A DNA stretch of 64,000 nt from Callorhinus ursinus (GCF_003265705.1 NW_020312788.1:3542028-3606027), one strand, 5' to 3'. Positions 1 to 11,479 are shown, counted from the stretch's first letter. A program made the numbers and translations. The notes: generated from the letters alone by a model not told the origin.

Positions 1-1054
1 GTAATCTCTCTCACTCGGTCTTTGATATTTTAAGACCAAGAAACGACTTTCATTTTATTCTATCAAAATACATAAGCTTACATTTCAATTCACATAAGTA
101 TGAAGTTGTGTGCTAGTTACATTTTGGTGGGATTAATGTTGGAAATGATATTTCTAAAGTGATTAATCTCTCCCTTTCCCTCACAATGAAGTCATCAGTG
201 AAAGATGGTGGCCAGTGCTAAAGAGTTTCCATGGTGTTTTGAGTTAGGGACTCAGTGATTTTCCAGTTTATTTTTTAAATGTAAAGCAGAATATTTTAAT
301 AAATTACACACACATGTGGATGAAGGCACATTTCAAAATATTCTTAGACAATCTGAAGGCTTTACTTGCCTGTAATTTAACAGGATCGCCTTTGCTCTAA
401 TAGTGTTTGAATCTAAAAAGAATACAATGGCAAAACAAATTAATGAGACAACAGATAATGTAGGTGAGTGGTCTAGAGTAGACAGCTACAAGAATAAAAA
501 TGTATAAGAATTACTCTATAACCTCTAGGGAGATTTACAACCAGTTTTAGCTCCCCAGTGTTGCTCTTTCATTGTCATCTCCATCATGACTTTTCTCTGC
601 CCCTCACATGTGGATACCCTGTCTTATCTGCCTGCTATCTCCCTCTACCTTCCAACCTGCTGCGTTCTCTTGTTTGCCTGACTTCTGGCTCCACCATTAA
701 AAGTGCAGAGTAAGTAGCTGCCTATACCTTTGCCCATTACCGAAGTTTTTCATAAAATTTGTAATGCAGGGCTATGAAAGCAGAACAGATTAAATGGCTA
801 CATGATTTAGGAAAGCTTAAAAACCACTCTGAAAAAAAGTGTCTTGATATGACAACAAATCAGGTTCTTGTGAATACATCACATCATAGTTTGATTATTC
901 TACGTTATTGGGAAACATGTGCATTATTTTACTATATAGTCATGGCACTTTAGTCAACCAATTAATCCAGAATATTATTTATAATGATAAAGTCCTGACT
1001 GAAAAATAAATGTATGGAAATATGCAATATATATCCAATAAAAGCAAATAATCT
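1..1054. other. AT-rich non-coding stretch, nothing recognised
   Basis: This stretch has no open frame of note, no SINE or L1 signature and no RNA gene that I can see. It is AT-rich throughout. It could be intergenic or intronic; the sequence alone does not say. Confidence 0.5.
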
Positions 1055-1180
1055 ACAATTCACTGAGCACTATGTACTAAGGACTTGCTTTGCATCCACT
1101 TGTCTAATGCCACCTAAGTGGGAAGTAGCAAAGTCTATGATTTTGACATTTACACTCTATAGCCTCTGAAAGCAAAACCT
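1055..1180 (-). repeat. MIR SINE fragment (probable)
   Basis: The text 'actgagcactatgtactaag' followed by a cttgctttgcat stretch resembles the reverse complement of the MIR tail (tactgagcacctactatgtgcc). MIR is an ancient mammal-wide tRNA-derived SINE. The copy is strongly diverged and its ends are estimates. Confidence 0.45.
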
Positions 1181-1424
1181 TAATGTTTTCTTGCAGTTGT
1201 CCTGAAACATAAGCGTTATGCCATGGACTCTGTGGGGGGTACTTTATTTCAGCATCCCCCACCTTCTAAATATTAACATTTTAATTTCACACGTATTTCT
1301 TCAAATAATGGGAATGTCATTTGGGTCATGTGGATTTTTTTAAATAGCTTGGTGTCAGGAAATTTGTAAAACTGTATCCAATGTAGCCACTAATGAGTCA
1401 CTTTTAAATGGTCTAGAATAGTGG

Positions 1425-1500
1425 TTCTTAAGCTTTATAGTCACAAATTTCTTTGAGAATCTATCGAAAGCTTTTACTTATACTTTCAAGCCGTTTCGAA
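1425..1500 (+). repeat. hAT-like DNA transposon end (tentative)
   Basis: The stretch 'agtggttcttaagc' followed by 'tttgagaatct' resembles the terminal part of non-autonomous hAT/Charlie elements, which often begin cagtggttctcaa. Only about 75 bases look convincing, and no second terminal repeat or target duplication was found. Confidence 0.3.
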
Positions 1501-1689
1501 ACAGGATAAGGTGGTTAGCAGTTATAAACACAATACAAAATATGTTTTAAAATAATCAAGTTAGGGGGACAGAGAGGAAAAAAATAGGAAGAATGATGAA
1601 GTTTAGGGTTGATGCACAAAATGTGTACCTTAAAGCCTCATAGATAGAATAAAACTTCTCTACATTGTGCTATTAGAAAACTGCCTGTG

Positions 1690-2810
1690 TTTTATTGTAT
1701 CTGTAATAAAAATTTAAAGTAGGTTACAATGATTTTTCCCTAAAATAATATATAATTTTAATACAGTCTAATAAAAATCCCAGTGAGTGGTACTAGTGTC
1801 AGGATAGGAAGAGAGATTAATGGAATGAAATAAAAGTTTAGAAAGAGATCCAATTATATCAGAATTGTGTGATAAAATTGCAATATTACATTTGTGGGCA
1901 AAGTATAGATTATTTAACATATAGTACTAGAATAAGTAGTTATTTAAAAAAAATTTTTTTTGATCCCTACCTTACACTTTGTAACAAAATACATTTTAGG
2001 TTAATTCTGAAATAAAATCATAAAACAATTATAAGTAATGTGTACTTTTATTAAAACTTGGGGTAGGGAAGGCTCTCCTAAGCATAATGATAAAGGCCAA
2101 AGACTGATAGGTCTAATTGCTCACAAATTTAAAACTTCTATATATCAAAAACATTTTAAAAAGAAAAATTTTTAGAAATTTAGAAAATATTTAGAAAATG
2201 GATATATGAATATATGTGGATACATATATAGATGCATATAAATGGATACATATATACGTGTGTGTGTATACGGGGGGAAGAAATGAGCTTACAAATTAGT
2301 AAGAATAAACTGAAAAATGGCATAAAGAAACAATTCTTCTTAAAAGAAATTCAAATGTCAGTAAACACATGGAAACATTCAACTACCACAGAAATCAAAT
2401 AAAGGTAAATAAAATACTGAGATGCCAATGGATCTGGTAAAAATCGAAAAATAGCAACCACTGTTGGTATAGATCTTGGAAACTGGTGCTCTTCTATGCT
2501 ATTGTGGGGAGTGAAAATTAGTTCAAAATTTCAAGAAAGCAATTTAATAGTATGTATAAAAAGTCTAAAATAGCATTTGCTCTAGGATGTCTTTTAGGAT
2601 TTAACACACATAGTACTGGTCAATTATACAAATATATGGGGAGTCTATATGAGTATCTTTTTTTTTTCTTTTGGTTTCATTTACATAAAGGTTAATATTT
2701 TTTAGGAAAAGTAGACAGGAAACATATACCACAATGTTATCAGTGGTAATTACAAGTTTTTGAGATCTCAGGTAATTTAAATTAGTTTTCTATTTGTGTG
2801 CCCATGTTTT
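1690..2810 (+). mobile_element. Ancient LINE-1 (L1M-type) ORF2 C-terminal part and 3' end
   Basis: Reading along the plus strand, successive segments resemble the last third of L1 ORF2: an 'aaaatcccag' stretch near 1775, a degraded 'agagattaatggaatgaaat' near 1812, 'gggaaggctctcctaagcat' near 2067, and 'attcaaatgtcagtaaacac' near 2348. It ends with a tail resembling the L1M 3' end (accacaatgttatcagtggt near 2730). No reading frame survives. The order and spacing match L1, so the assignment is fairly secure, but the subfamily and exact ends are not. No flanking duplication is visible, as expected for an element of this age. Confidence 0.65.
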
Positions 2811-2814
2811 GACT

Positions 2815-3534
2815 AGAGGTCCCAATTTGGAAACAAGAGGCATACATCTCTGCATACAGTCCTGAGATGGTTATTATCAGAAGCACGGTGGGGTTCCTGA
2901 GCACATTTATTATGCGGCAGCAAAGAAGAGCAAAGTGTGTTTAAAAGAAGTGCAATGACTTCATCAGGATCCGTGAGCAAATTCTCATCAGTGCCAGTCA
3001 ATTTCTAGTCCTCAAATGTTTACCAGTGTGCTACACTTCCATCTAATGAGCCTTTGTGATACAACACGGCTACAACTGAGCTATTTGGCTGACTCTACAA
3101 TTTTGTTTCCAAAGGACAGTAAAAGAATTAGTTCAGATTCCCTCTTCAATTATACTCACAGGTTATAGATATTTTTCTAAGATAACATAAATATATTGCA
3201 GTACTCAACTGGAGAATTTGTAAATAATTAATGGTAAACCATTCAACATTAGTTACAGAAATTTAGGACTAAATTTTAATGATATAATTCAAGTAGTCTT
3301 GTGAAGAAAATACAAATTTAGTATTCAGTGAGAACAGACTTCATGTCCCATAGCTTCTGAAGTAAAGAAAATTTTGTTTTAATTAAGAAGTCAACACTTA
3401 TAGAAAATGCTTCAGATTCTAGAAGCATGTTGGAAGCTTTCTTTTTCTACTGCTCTACGTTAGGCCCAATAAACGATCAAAAAGCAGCATTAGGTAGATT
3501 TTAAAATTTAGGACAGGAGCTCCTACATTTACTG
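2815..3534. other. Non-coding stretch, nothing recognised
   Basis: AT-rich sequence without a recognisable repeat or gene. A 62-codon antisense frame at 2813-3001 has no recognisable domain and is treated as chance. Confidence 0.45.
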
Positions 3535-3730
3535 TGTGATGATACCCTGTAAACATTCTGTGTACCTCAGTTATCTGATTCATAAAATAAGGATAATAAC
3601 AGCAAGTCCGTACAGGTTCTACAAAGATGAAATTAGTAAATGAGCATATTTAATATGCAGCATCTAAAAACAAGCCATGTTTTAAAAGGTTGTGACAAAT
3701 AATAAGTATCCAATAAATAAACTATCAATA
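3535..3730 (+). repeat. MIR SINE
   Basis: Sense MIR features appear in order: a degraded 'tacctcagttatctgattca' with 'aaaataaggataataacagc', then 'agtaaatgagcatatttaat', then a tail resembling the 'agtaagcgctcaataaat' end at 3708-3720. The copy is diverged and its ends are approximate. Confidence 0.6.
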
Positions 3731-3847
3731 AAATGACAATATGTTTTATAAATTATAAATGAAGACATATTGAATATTTAATATTGCCCAGATATGACAA
3801 GTTTTCCAGGCAGGCAGTAAAATATTTTGAAGAAAAATAACATGGAT

Positions 3848-3862
3848 AGAAACACAACGACT
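3848..3862. repeat. 5' target-site duplication of the full-length L1
   Basis: The 15-bp sequence agaaacacaacgact lies immediately 5' of the L1 and recurs without mismatch at 11132-11146, directly after its A-rich tail. This defines both ends of the insertion and indicates a fairly recent event. Confidence 0.95.
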
Positions 3863-5695
3863 AGGAGGGCGGAGCAAGATGGCGGAGGAGTAGGAGACCT
3901 AAATTTCATCTGGTCCCAGGAATTCAACTGGATAGGGATCAAACCATTCTGAACACCTATGAACTCAACAGGAGATCGAAGAAAAGAATAGCAACAACTC
4001 TCTGAACAGAGAAGCGACCACTTTCTGGAAGGTAGGACGTGCAGAGAAGTGAATCCGAGGCGATATTCCGGAGGATAGACGGCGGGGGAGGGGGCCTCCA
4101 TCGGCCGCTTCTGGCAAGTGCTAGAGCCGCGGAGCACAAAATCGGAACTGTTAGAAGCCGGCTCCACTGAGGGACATCGCTCCAGTGGCTAAGCGGGGGG
4201 TGGAACCCTCCCGGGACAGTGTGGTCTCAGGACCCTCGGGGTCACAGAAAGACCGGGGGAGCCTGAGTGCGCCAGAGCTCCCAGGGATGGGAACAGGGAA
4301 GCCGGCTGCAGAGATGGAGCCAAGGTGCGGGCTCTCAGCTCGGGGTTGCCATAAACTGTGATCCATGGCACAGTGGGGCCACTGCTCCTCCAGCAGGGAC
4401 CCAACAAGCGACAGATCCGGGGAGACTCCCCTTTCTCACCCAGGAGGAGCAGCGCGGGAGGGCACCGCAGGGATCTGCTGGGTTTGGAGACTCCACACCG
4501 AGTCTGGTGCCAGACAGAAATGCTTGGTCACAGGCTGGGTGAGCACGGAGTGCAGCCGGAGACCAGGGAGATGGGAGTGATTGACTGCTTTTCTCTGGGG
4601 GCGCACTGAGGAGCAGGGCCCCGAGTTCTCGGCTCCTTCGGGACGGAGTTTGGGAGGCCATCATTTTCACTCTCATCCTCCAATGCTGTAGGGAAAGCTT
4701 GCAGGGAACAAAAGCTCCCGAGAGCAAACCCGAGCAGCTTGCTTAGCCCAGACCAACAAGGGCAGGGCAATTCCGCCTCCGGCAAAGACATTTCGGAACC
4801 ACGGCAACAGGCCCCTCCCACAGAAGATCCGCAGGAACAGCCAGCCAAAACCAAGTTTACCAATCAAGGAGAATGGGAGAACTCCAGCGCTAGGAGAATA
4901 CTGCACAGAGAATTCATGGCTTTTTTACCATGATTCATTAGTCTTTCAAAGTTAATTTTTTTAACTGTTTTTTTTTTGAATTTTTCTTTTTCCCTTTTTT
5001 AGCCAACATCAATCCCTTTTTAAAAAAAATTATTTTTTCATTTTTAGAGTCATATTCTATCCCTTCATAGTAGTTACCCTTATTTTTGGCATATATATAT
5101 ATATATATATATAGTGTTGTTCTCTCTTTAAAATTTTGAGATACAGTTTCTTCTAACAGATCAAAATATACCCTAAATCTCTAGTGTATGGCTTTGTTCT
5201 AGTCTCCTGCCTGATCACATTCTCTCCCCTTTTTTTTCTTTTTTTTTTAAATCCTCTTCTTTCTTTTTTCAAACAACTTCTTATGTTATCAATTCCTTTT
5301 ATAAAATTTTGTTATAATTTTCATCTTTACAGTCATATTCCATCCCTTCATCGTATCAACCCTTATTTTTGTACACATATAAGTTTTTCTTTCTTTAAAA
5401 TTTTAGGAGGCACTTCTTCTAACAGACCAAAATACACCCAAAATCTAGTGTGTGGCACTGATCTATGCACCGGCCTGATCATATCTGATCATATTCTGTT
5501 TTTTTTTTTGTTTGTTTTGTTCTGTTTTTGTTTGTTTTTATCTTTTTCTTTTTCTTTTTATCTTTTTCTTTATTCTTTCTCTTTCTTTTCCCCCGGCTTC
5601 AGGTCTTTTCTGATTTGTTTAGAGTATATTTTCTGGGGATGTTGTTCCCCTGTTAGGATTTTGTTCTCTCATTCATCTATTCTCCTCTGGACAAA
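3863..5695 (+). promoter_or_regulatory. L1 5' UTR with internal promoter and YY1-like site
   Basis: The first kilobase is GC- and CpG-rich, unlike the AT-rich surroundings. The second part is T-rich with long pyrimidine runs. At 3875-3885 'caagatggcgg' matches the YY1-binding core that sits at the start of many mammalian L1s and sets transcription initiation (known for human L1; inferred here). Several antisense frames lie in this segment (for example 4335-4727 and 4528-4863) but have no recognisable domains. The part from 5040 to 5490 contains an imperfect tandem duplication described separately. Confidence 0.75.
5040..5490 (+). repeat. Imperfect tandem duplication inside the L1 5' UTR
   Basis: Two diverged copies lie about 283 bp apart. 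'agtcatattctatcccttca' at 5048 matches 'agtcatattccatcccttca' at 5331. Both are followed by a cccttatttttg segment, a ttctttctttaaaatttt-like segment, a cttctaacaga segment and a gcctgatca segment. An (AT)n run at about 5090-5113 is present only in the first copy. The copies cover roughly 5040-5225 and 5323-5490. Confidence 0.8.
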
Positions 5696-6592
5696 ATGAC
5701 AAGATGGAAAAAAATCACCTCAAAAAAAAAAAGAACAAGAGGTAGTACCGACTGCCAGGGACCTACTCAATATGGACATTAGTACAATGTTAGACCTAGA
5801 GTTCAGAATCTTGATTTTAAAGATATTAGCTGGGCTTGAAAAAAGCATGGAAGTTATTAGAGAAACCCTTTCTGGAGAAATAAAAGAACTAAAATCTAAC
5901 CAAGTCGAAATCGAAAAGGCTATTAATGAGGTGCAATCAAAAATGGGGGCACTAACTGCTAGGATAAATGAGGCAGAAGAGAGAATCAATATAGAAGAGC
6001 AAATGATGGAAAATAAAGAAGCTGAGAAAAAGAGAGATAAATAGATACTGGATCACGAGGGCAGAATTTGAGAGATAAGTGATACCATAAGATGAAACAA
6101 CATTAGAATACTTAGGATCCCAGAAGAAGAAAGAGAAAGAGGGGCAGAAGGTGTATTGGAGCAAATTATAGCAGAGAACTTCCCTCATTTGGGGAAGGAA
6201 ACAGGCATCAAAATTCAGAAGGCACAGAGAACGCCTCTCAGAATCAATAAAAATAGGTCAACACCCCGACATCTAATAGTAAAACTTACGAGTCTCAGAG
6301 ACAAAGAGAAAATCCTGAAAGCAGCTCGGGAGAAGAGATCTGTAACCTACAATGGTAGAAACATGAGATTGGCAACAGACCTGTCCATAGAGACCTGGCA
6401 GGCCAGAAAGGATGGGCATGATATATTCAGAGCACTAAATGAGAAAAATATGCAGCCAAGAACACTATATCCAGCTAGGCTGTCATTGAAAATAGAAGGA
6501 GAGATATAAAAAGCTTCCAGGACAAACAAACACTAAACGAATTTGCAGACACAAAACCAGCCCTCCAAGAAATATTGAAAGGGGTCCTCTAA
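5696..6592 (+). pseudogene. L1 ORF1 (RNA-binding chaperone), disrupted
   Basis: In an active L1, ORF1 protein trimerises through a coiled coil and coats L1 RNA with an RRM and a C-terminal domain. The expected ATG at 5696 lies in 'aaaatgacaagatgg'. A +1 shift near the A-run at 5716-5730 moves the frame, which then reads openly at 5772-6044. That stretch is rich in charged residues with heptad spacing (for example IKELKSNQVEIEKAINEVQS) and is the coiled coil. In-frame stops follow at 6042, 6069 and 6093. The RRM and C-terminal part is open again at 6156-6509 and includes LYPARLSLKIEGEI. A small insertion near 6505 adds a stop before the expected end at 6590-6592. The product is therefore non-functional. 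The identification rests on position between the 5' UTR and ORF2 and on recognisable L1 ORF1 wording. Confidence 0.9.
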
Positions 6593-6673
6593 GCAAAGAG
6601 AGAGCCTAAAAGCAGCATAGATCAGAAAGGAACACAGACAATATACAGTAACAGTCACCTTACAGGCAATACA

Positions 6674-9600
6674 ATGGCACTAAATTCATACTTTTCAATA
6701 GTTACCCTGAATGTAAATGGGCTAAATGCCCCAATCAAAACACACAGGCTATCAGATTGGATTACAAAACAAGACCCATCAATATGCTGTCTGCAAGAGA
6801 CTCATTTTAGACCCAAAGACACCCCCAGATTGAAAGTGAGGGGGTGGAAAACCATTTACCATGCTAATGGACACCAAAAGAAAGCTGGGGTGGCAAGCCT
6901 TATATCAGACAAATTAGATTTTAAAACAAAGACTGTAATAAGAGATGAGGAAGGACACTATATCCTACTTAAAGGGTCTATCCAACCAGAAGATCTAACA
7001 ATTGTAAATATCTATGCCCCTAACATGGGAGCAGCCAACTATATAAGGCAATTAATAACAAAAGCAAAGAAACACATTGACAACAATACAATAATAGTGG
7101 GAGACTTTAACACCCCCCTCACTGAAATGGACAGATCATCTAAGCAAAAGATCAACAAGGAAATAAAGACTTTAAATGATACACTGGACCAAATGGACTT
7201 CACAGACATATTCAGAACATTCCATCCCAAAGCAACGGAATACCCATTCTTCTCTAGTGCCCATGGAACATTGTCCAGAAATGATCACATCCTAGGTCAC
7301 AAAACAGGTCTCAACCGGTACCAAAAGATTGGGATTATTCCCTGCATATTCTCAGACCACAATGCTTTGAAAGTAGAACTCAAGCACAAGAGGAAAGTCA
7401 GAAAGAACTCAAATACATGGAGGCTAAAGAGCATCCTACTAAACAATGAATGGATCAACCAGGAAATTAAAGAAAAATTAAAAAAAAATTCATGGAAACC
7501 AATGAAAATGAAAATACAACTGTTCAAAATTTTTGGGATGCAGCAAAGGCAGTCCTAAGAGGAAAGCATATAGCAATACAAGACTTTCTCAAGAAACAAG
7601 AAAGGTTTCAAATACGCAACCTAACCCTACACCTAAAGGAGCTAGAGAAAAAACAGCAAATAAAGCCTAAACCCAGCAGGAGAAGAGAAATAATCAAGAT
7701 CAGAGCAGAAATCAATGAAACAGAAACCAAAAGAACAGTAGAACAGATCAACGAAACTAGGAGCTGGTTCTTTGAAAGAATTAACAAGATTAATAAACCC
7801 GTGGCAAGACTTATCAAAAAGAAAAGAGAAATGACCCAAATCAACAAAATCATGAATGAAAGAGGAGAGATCACAACCAACACCAAAGAAATACAAACAA
7901 TTATAAGAACATGTGAGCAACTCTATGCCAGCAAATTAGATAACCTGGAAGAAATGGATGCATTCCTAGAGATGTATCAACTACCAAAACTGAACCAGGA
8001 AGAAATAGAAAACCTGAACAGACCCATAACCACGAAGGAAATTGAAGCAGTCATCAAAAATCTCCCAACAAACAAAAGCCCAGGGCCAGATGGCTTCCCA
8101 GGGGAATTCTACCAAATATTTAAAGAAGAATTAATATGTATTCTTCTGAAACTGTTCCAAAAATAGAAACGGAAGGAAAACTTCCAAACTCGTTTTATGA
8201 GGCCACTATTACCTTGATCCCCAAACCAGACAAAGACCCCATCAAAAAGGAGAATGACAGACCAATATCCTTGATGAACATGGATGCAAAAATTCTCACC
8301 AAAATACTAGCCAATAGGATCCAACAGTACATTAAAAGGATCATTCACTACAACCATGTGGGATTTATTCCTGGGCTGCAAGGTTGGTTCAACATCTGCA
8401 AATCAACCAATGTGATACAATACATTAACAAAAGAAAGAACAAGAATCATATGATCCTCTCAATAGATGTAGAAAAAGCATTTGACAAAGTACAGCATCC
8501 TTTCTTGATCAAAACTCTTCAGAGTATAGGGATAGAGGGTACATACCTCAATATCATAAAAGCCATCTCTGAAAAACCCACAGCGAATATCATTCTTTTT
8601 TTTTTTTTTAAAGATTCTATTTATTTGACAGCGAGAGAGATAGCAAGAGAGGGAACACAAGCAGGGGGAGTGGGAGAGGGAGAAGCTGGCTTCCCGCCGA
8701 GCAGGGAGCCGGATGTGGGGCTCGACCCCAGGACCCCAGGATCATGACCTGAGCCGAAGGCAGACGCTTAATGACTGAGCCACCCAGGTGCCCCTCAAAT
8801 ATCATTCTTAATGGGGAAAAATTGACAGCTTTCCCCCTAAGGTCAGGAATGCAGCAAGGATGTCCACTATCACCACTGCTATTCAACATAGTATTAGAAG
8901 TCATAGCCACAGAAATCAGACAATGAGAAGAAATAAAAGCATCCAAATTGGCAAAGAAGTCAAACTCTCACTCTTTGCAGATGATGATACTTTATGTGGA
9001 AAAGCCAAAAGACTGCACCCCAAAACTGGTAGAACTTGTACAGGAATTCAGTCAAGTGGCAGGATATAAAATCAATGCACAGAAATCAGTGGCATTCCTA
9101 TACAGCAATGACAAGAGAGAAGAGAGACAAATCAAAGAGTCGATCCCATTTACAATTGCACCCAAAACCATAAGATATCTAGGAATATATCTAACCAAAG
9201 AGGCAAAGGATCTGTACTCAGAAAAGTATAAAATACTCATGAAAGAAATTGAGGAAGACACAAAGAAAGGGAAAAACATTCCATGCTCATGGATTGGATG
9301 AACAAATATTGTGAAGATGTCAATGCTACCTAGAGCAATCTACACATTCAATGCGATCCCCACCAAAATACCATCAACTTGTTTCAAAGAAATGGAACAA
9401 ATAATCCCATAATTAGTATGGAACCAAAAAAGACCCCGAATAGCCAGAGGAATGTTGAAGACGAAAAGCAAAGCTGGTGGCATCACAATTCCGGTCTTCC
9501 AGCTCTATTACAAAGCTGTCATCATCAAGACAGTATGGTACTGGCACAAAAACAGACACATAGATCAATGGAACAGAATAGAGAGCCCAGAAATGGACCC

Positions 9601-10692
9601 TCAACTCTATGGTCAACTCACAAAGCAGGAAAGAATGTCCAATGGAAAAAGACAGTCTCTTCAAGAAATGGTGCTGGGAAAATTGGACCGCTACATGCAG
9701 AAGAATGAAACTGGACCATTTCCTTACACCACACACAAAAACAGACTCAAAATGGTTGAAAGATCTCAATGTGAGACAGGAGTCCATCAACATCCTAAAG
9801 GAGAACACAGGCAGCAACCTCTTCGACCTCAGCCACAGCAACTTCTTCCTAGAAACATTGCCAAAGGCAAGGGAAGTAAGGGCAAAAATGAAGTATTGGG
9901 ACTTCATCAAGATAAAAAGCTTTTGCACAGCAAAAGAAACAGTCATCAAAACCAAAAGACAACCCACAGAATGGGAGAAGATATTTGCAAATGACATATC
10001 AGATAAAGGGCTAGTATCCAAAATCTATAAAGAACTTATCAAACTCAACACCCAAAGAACAAATAATCCAATCAAGAAATGGGTAGAAGACATGAACAGA
10101 CATTTTTCCAAAGAAGACATCCAAATGGTCAACAGACACATGAAAAAGTGCTCAACATCGCTCGGCATCAGGGAACTCCAAATCAAAACCTCGATGAGAT
10201 ACCACCTCACACCAGTCAGAATGGCTAAAATTAACAAGTCAGGGAACGACGGATGTTGGCGGGGATGCGGAAAAGGGGAGCCCTCCTACACTGTTGGTGG
10301 GAATGCGAGGTGGTGCAGCCACTCTGGAAAACAGTATGGAGGTTCCTCAAAAAATTGAAAATAGAGCTACCATACGATCCAGCAATTGCACTACTAGGTA
10401 TTTATCCCAAAGATACAAATGTAGGGATCCGAAGATTACGTGCACTCTGATGTTTATAGCAGCAATGTCCACAATAGCCAAACTGTGGAAAGAGCAAAGA
10501 TGTCCATCGACAGATGAATGGATAAAGAAGATGTGGTGTATATATACAATGGAATATTATGTAGCCATCAAAAGGAATAAGATCTTGCCATTTGCAACGA
10601 TGTGGATGTACCTGGAGGGTGTTATGCTGAGCGAAATAAGTCAATCAGAGAAGGACATGTATCATATGATCTCACTGATACGAGGAATTTTT
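6674..10692 (+). pseudogene. L1 ORF2 (endonuclease-reverse transcriptase), disrupted
   Basis: ORF2 normally nicks target DNA and reverse-transcribes L1 RNA from the nick. The N-terminal endonuclease is open from the ATG at 6674 to 7558, with LNVNGLNAP (residue 12 on), QETHF (41), NIYAPN (112), GDFN (143) and SDHN (227), so the APE-type catalytic motifs are visible. An expanded A-run at about 7475-7488 shifts the frame into the 7492-8166 segment, which carries [14 protein letters not shown]. Another shift leads to 8136 onward, with the RT motif [17 protein letters not shown] then splits the gene at 8598-8796. The catalytic FADD is at 8974-8985, and a frameshift follows soon after. Further defects are a TGA at 9299, a TAA near 9411, and shifts near 9640, 10255 and 10450. 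The natural stop is expected near 10690. The gene is dead, although each domain can be followed in order. Confidence 0.93.
8598..8796 (-). mobile_element. CAN SINE (tRNA-Lys derived), antisense, inside L1 ORF2
   Basis: A T-run and 'aaagattctatttatttga' (tail, reverse strand) lead to a tRNA-like head ending 'gagccacccaggtgcccc'. The 12-bp aatatcattctt is duplicated perfectly at 8586-8597 and 8798-8809. It inserted after the L1, within the RT domain. Confidence 0.96.
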
Positions 10693-11131
10693 AATATTAG
10701 GAAACAAACTGAGGGTTGCTGGGGGGGGGGGGTGGGAGGGTTGGGGTGGCTGGGCAATAGACATTGGGGAGGGTATGTGCTATGTTGAGCGCTGTGAATT
10801 GTGCAAGACTGTTGAGTCACAGATCTGTACCTATGAAACAAATAATGCAATATATTTAAAGAAAAAAAAAAGAAGATAGCAGGAGGGGAAGAATGAAGGG
10901 GTGGAAATCAGGGCGAGATGAACCATGAGAGATGATGGAGTCTGAAAAACAAACTGAGGGTTCTAGAGGGGAGGGTTGTAGGAGGATGGGTTAGCCTGGT
11001 GATGGGTATTATTAAAGAGGGCTCCATGTTCTGCATGGAGCATTGGGTGGTATGCACAAACAATGAATCATGGAACATTACATCAAAAACTAATGATGTA
11101 ATGTATGGTGATTAACACATAACAATAAAAA
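10693..11131 (+). other. L1 3' UTR with G-quadruplex-like run and A-rich end
   Basis: After ORF2 comes a G-rich tract at 10721-10746 (runs of 12, 3, 3 and 4 G with 1-2 base loops) that fits a G-quadruplex pattern. G-rich 3' UTR tracts are a known conserved L1 feature. An internal A-run (10861-10871) follows, then the segment 'gaatcatggaacattacatc', and the element ends 'aacaataaaa', which includes the AATAAA signal. Confidence 0.85.
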
Positions 11132-11146
11132 AGAAACACAACGACT
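11132..11146. repeat. 3' target-site duplication of the full-length L1
   Basis: Exact second copy of the 15-bp agaaacacaacgact found at 3848-3862. Confidence 0.95.
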
Positions 11147-11479
11147 GGGCTTGCATAGCATATAATATAATGAGGATCAATCAAGTGATAACACATAATA
11201 ATGGAATAATTAGAGGTGAAGGCAAGAGTAGCAATTAAAAGTTCTCAGAGAAGGTGGGGTTAAAATAAGCCCTAGAAATAAAAGTAGGATTCAATTTGTT
11301 AGAAAAAATGGTAGGAGTATGAGATGTTTAACTAAAATTTGTAGCTGAAGGAAACCAAATTTAAAATCTGATTTTGTATATTATTTCTTTTTCTGATTCT
11401 TCTTTGTCCTCCTCTGTGGGAATCCATGTGCATTATAATTTGTTTTTTGTTACTGAATAGGCAGATCCTGTGTTTTTCT
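11147..11479. other. Non-coding stretch, nothing recognised
   Basis: AT-rich flank of the L1 with no gene or clear repeat. Confidence 0.4.

Larger units (their letters stand above)
3863..11131 (+). mobile_element. Full-length LINE-1 retrotransposon, inactive
   Basis: This is a complete L1 of about 7.27 kb, counting a 199-bp SINE inserted in ORF2. It consists of a GC-rich then T-rich 5' UTR (3863-5695), ORF1 (5696-6592), ORF2 (6674 to about 10692) and a 3' UTR with a G-run and an A-rich end (to 11131). It begins near the typical 'ggcggagcaagatggcggag' L1 start and is flanked by a perfect 15-bp target duplication. Such elements encode an RNA-binding chaperone and an endonuclease/reverse transcriptase that copy their own RNA into DNA. 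Both frames here are broken by stops and indels, so it cannot be autonomous. Its 3' UTR is shared with the L1 pieces at 16460-18177 and 57456-57911, so all belong to related carnivore L1 subfamilies. Confidence 0.96.

Noticed and set aside
2813..3001. 62-codon minus-strand frame
   Set aside because: No domain, no splice or promoter context, and the length is within chance expectation.
4335..4863. Antisense frames of 111-130 codons in the L1 5' UTR as genes
   Set aside because: They overlap each other in different frames within a GC-rich promoter segment, and none has a recognisable domain. Kept only as part of the ORF0-like observation.
9413..10021. 202-codon minus-strand frame across L1 ORF2
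   Set aside because: It is the reverse shadow of the well-identified ORF2 C-terminal region.
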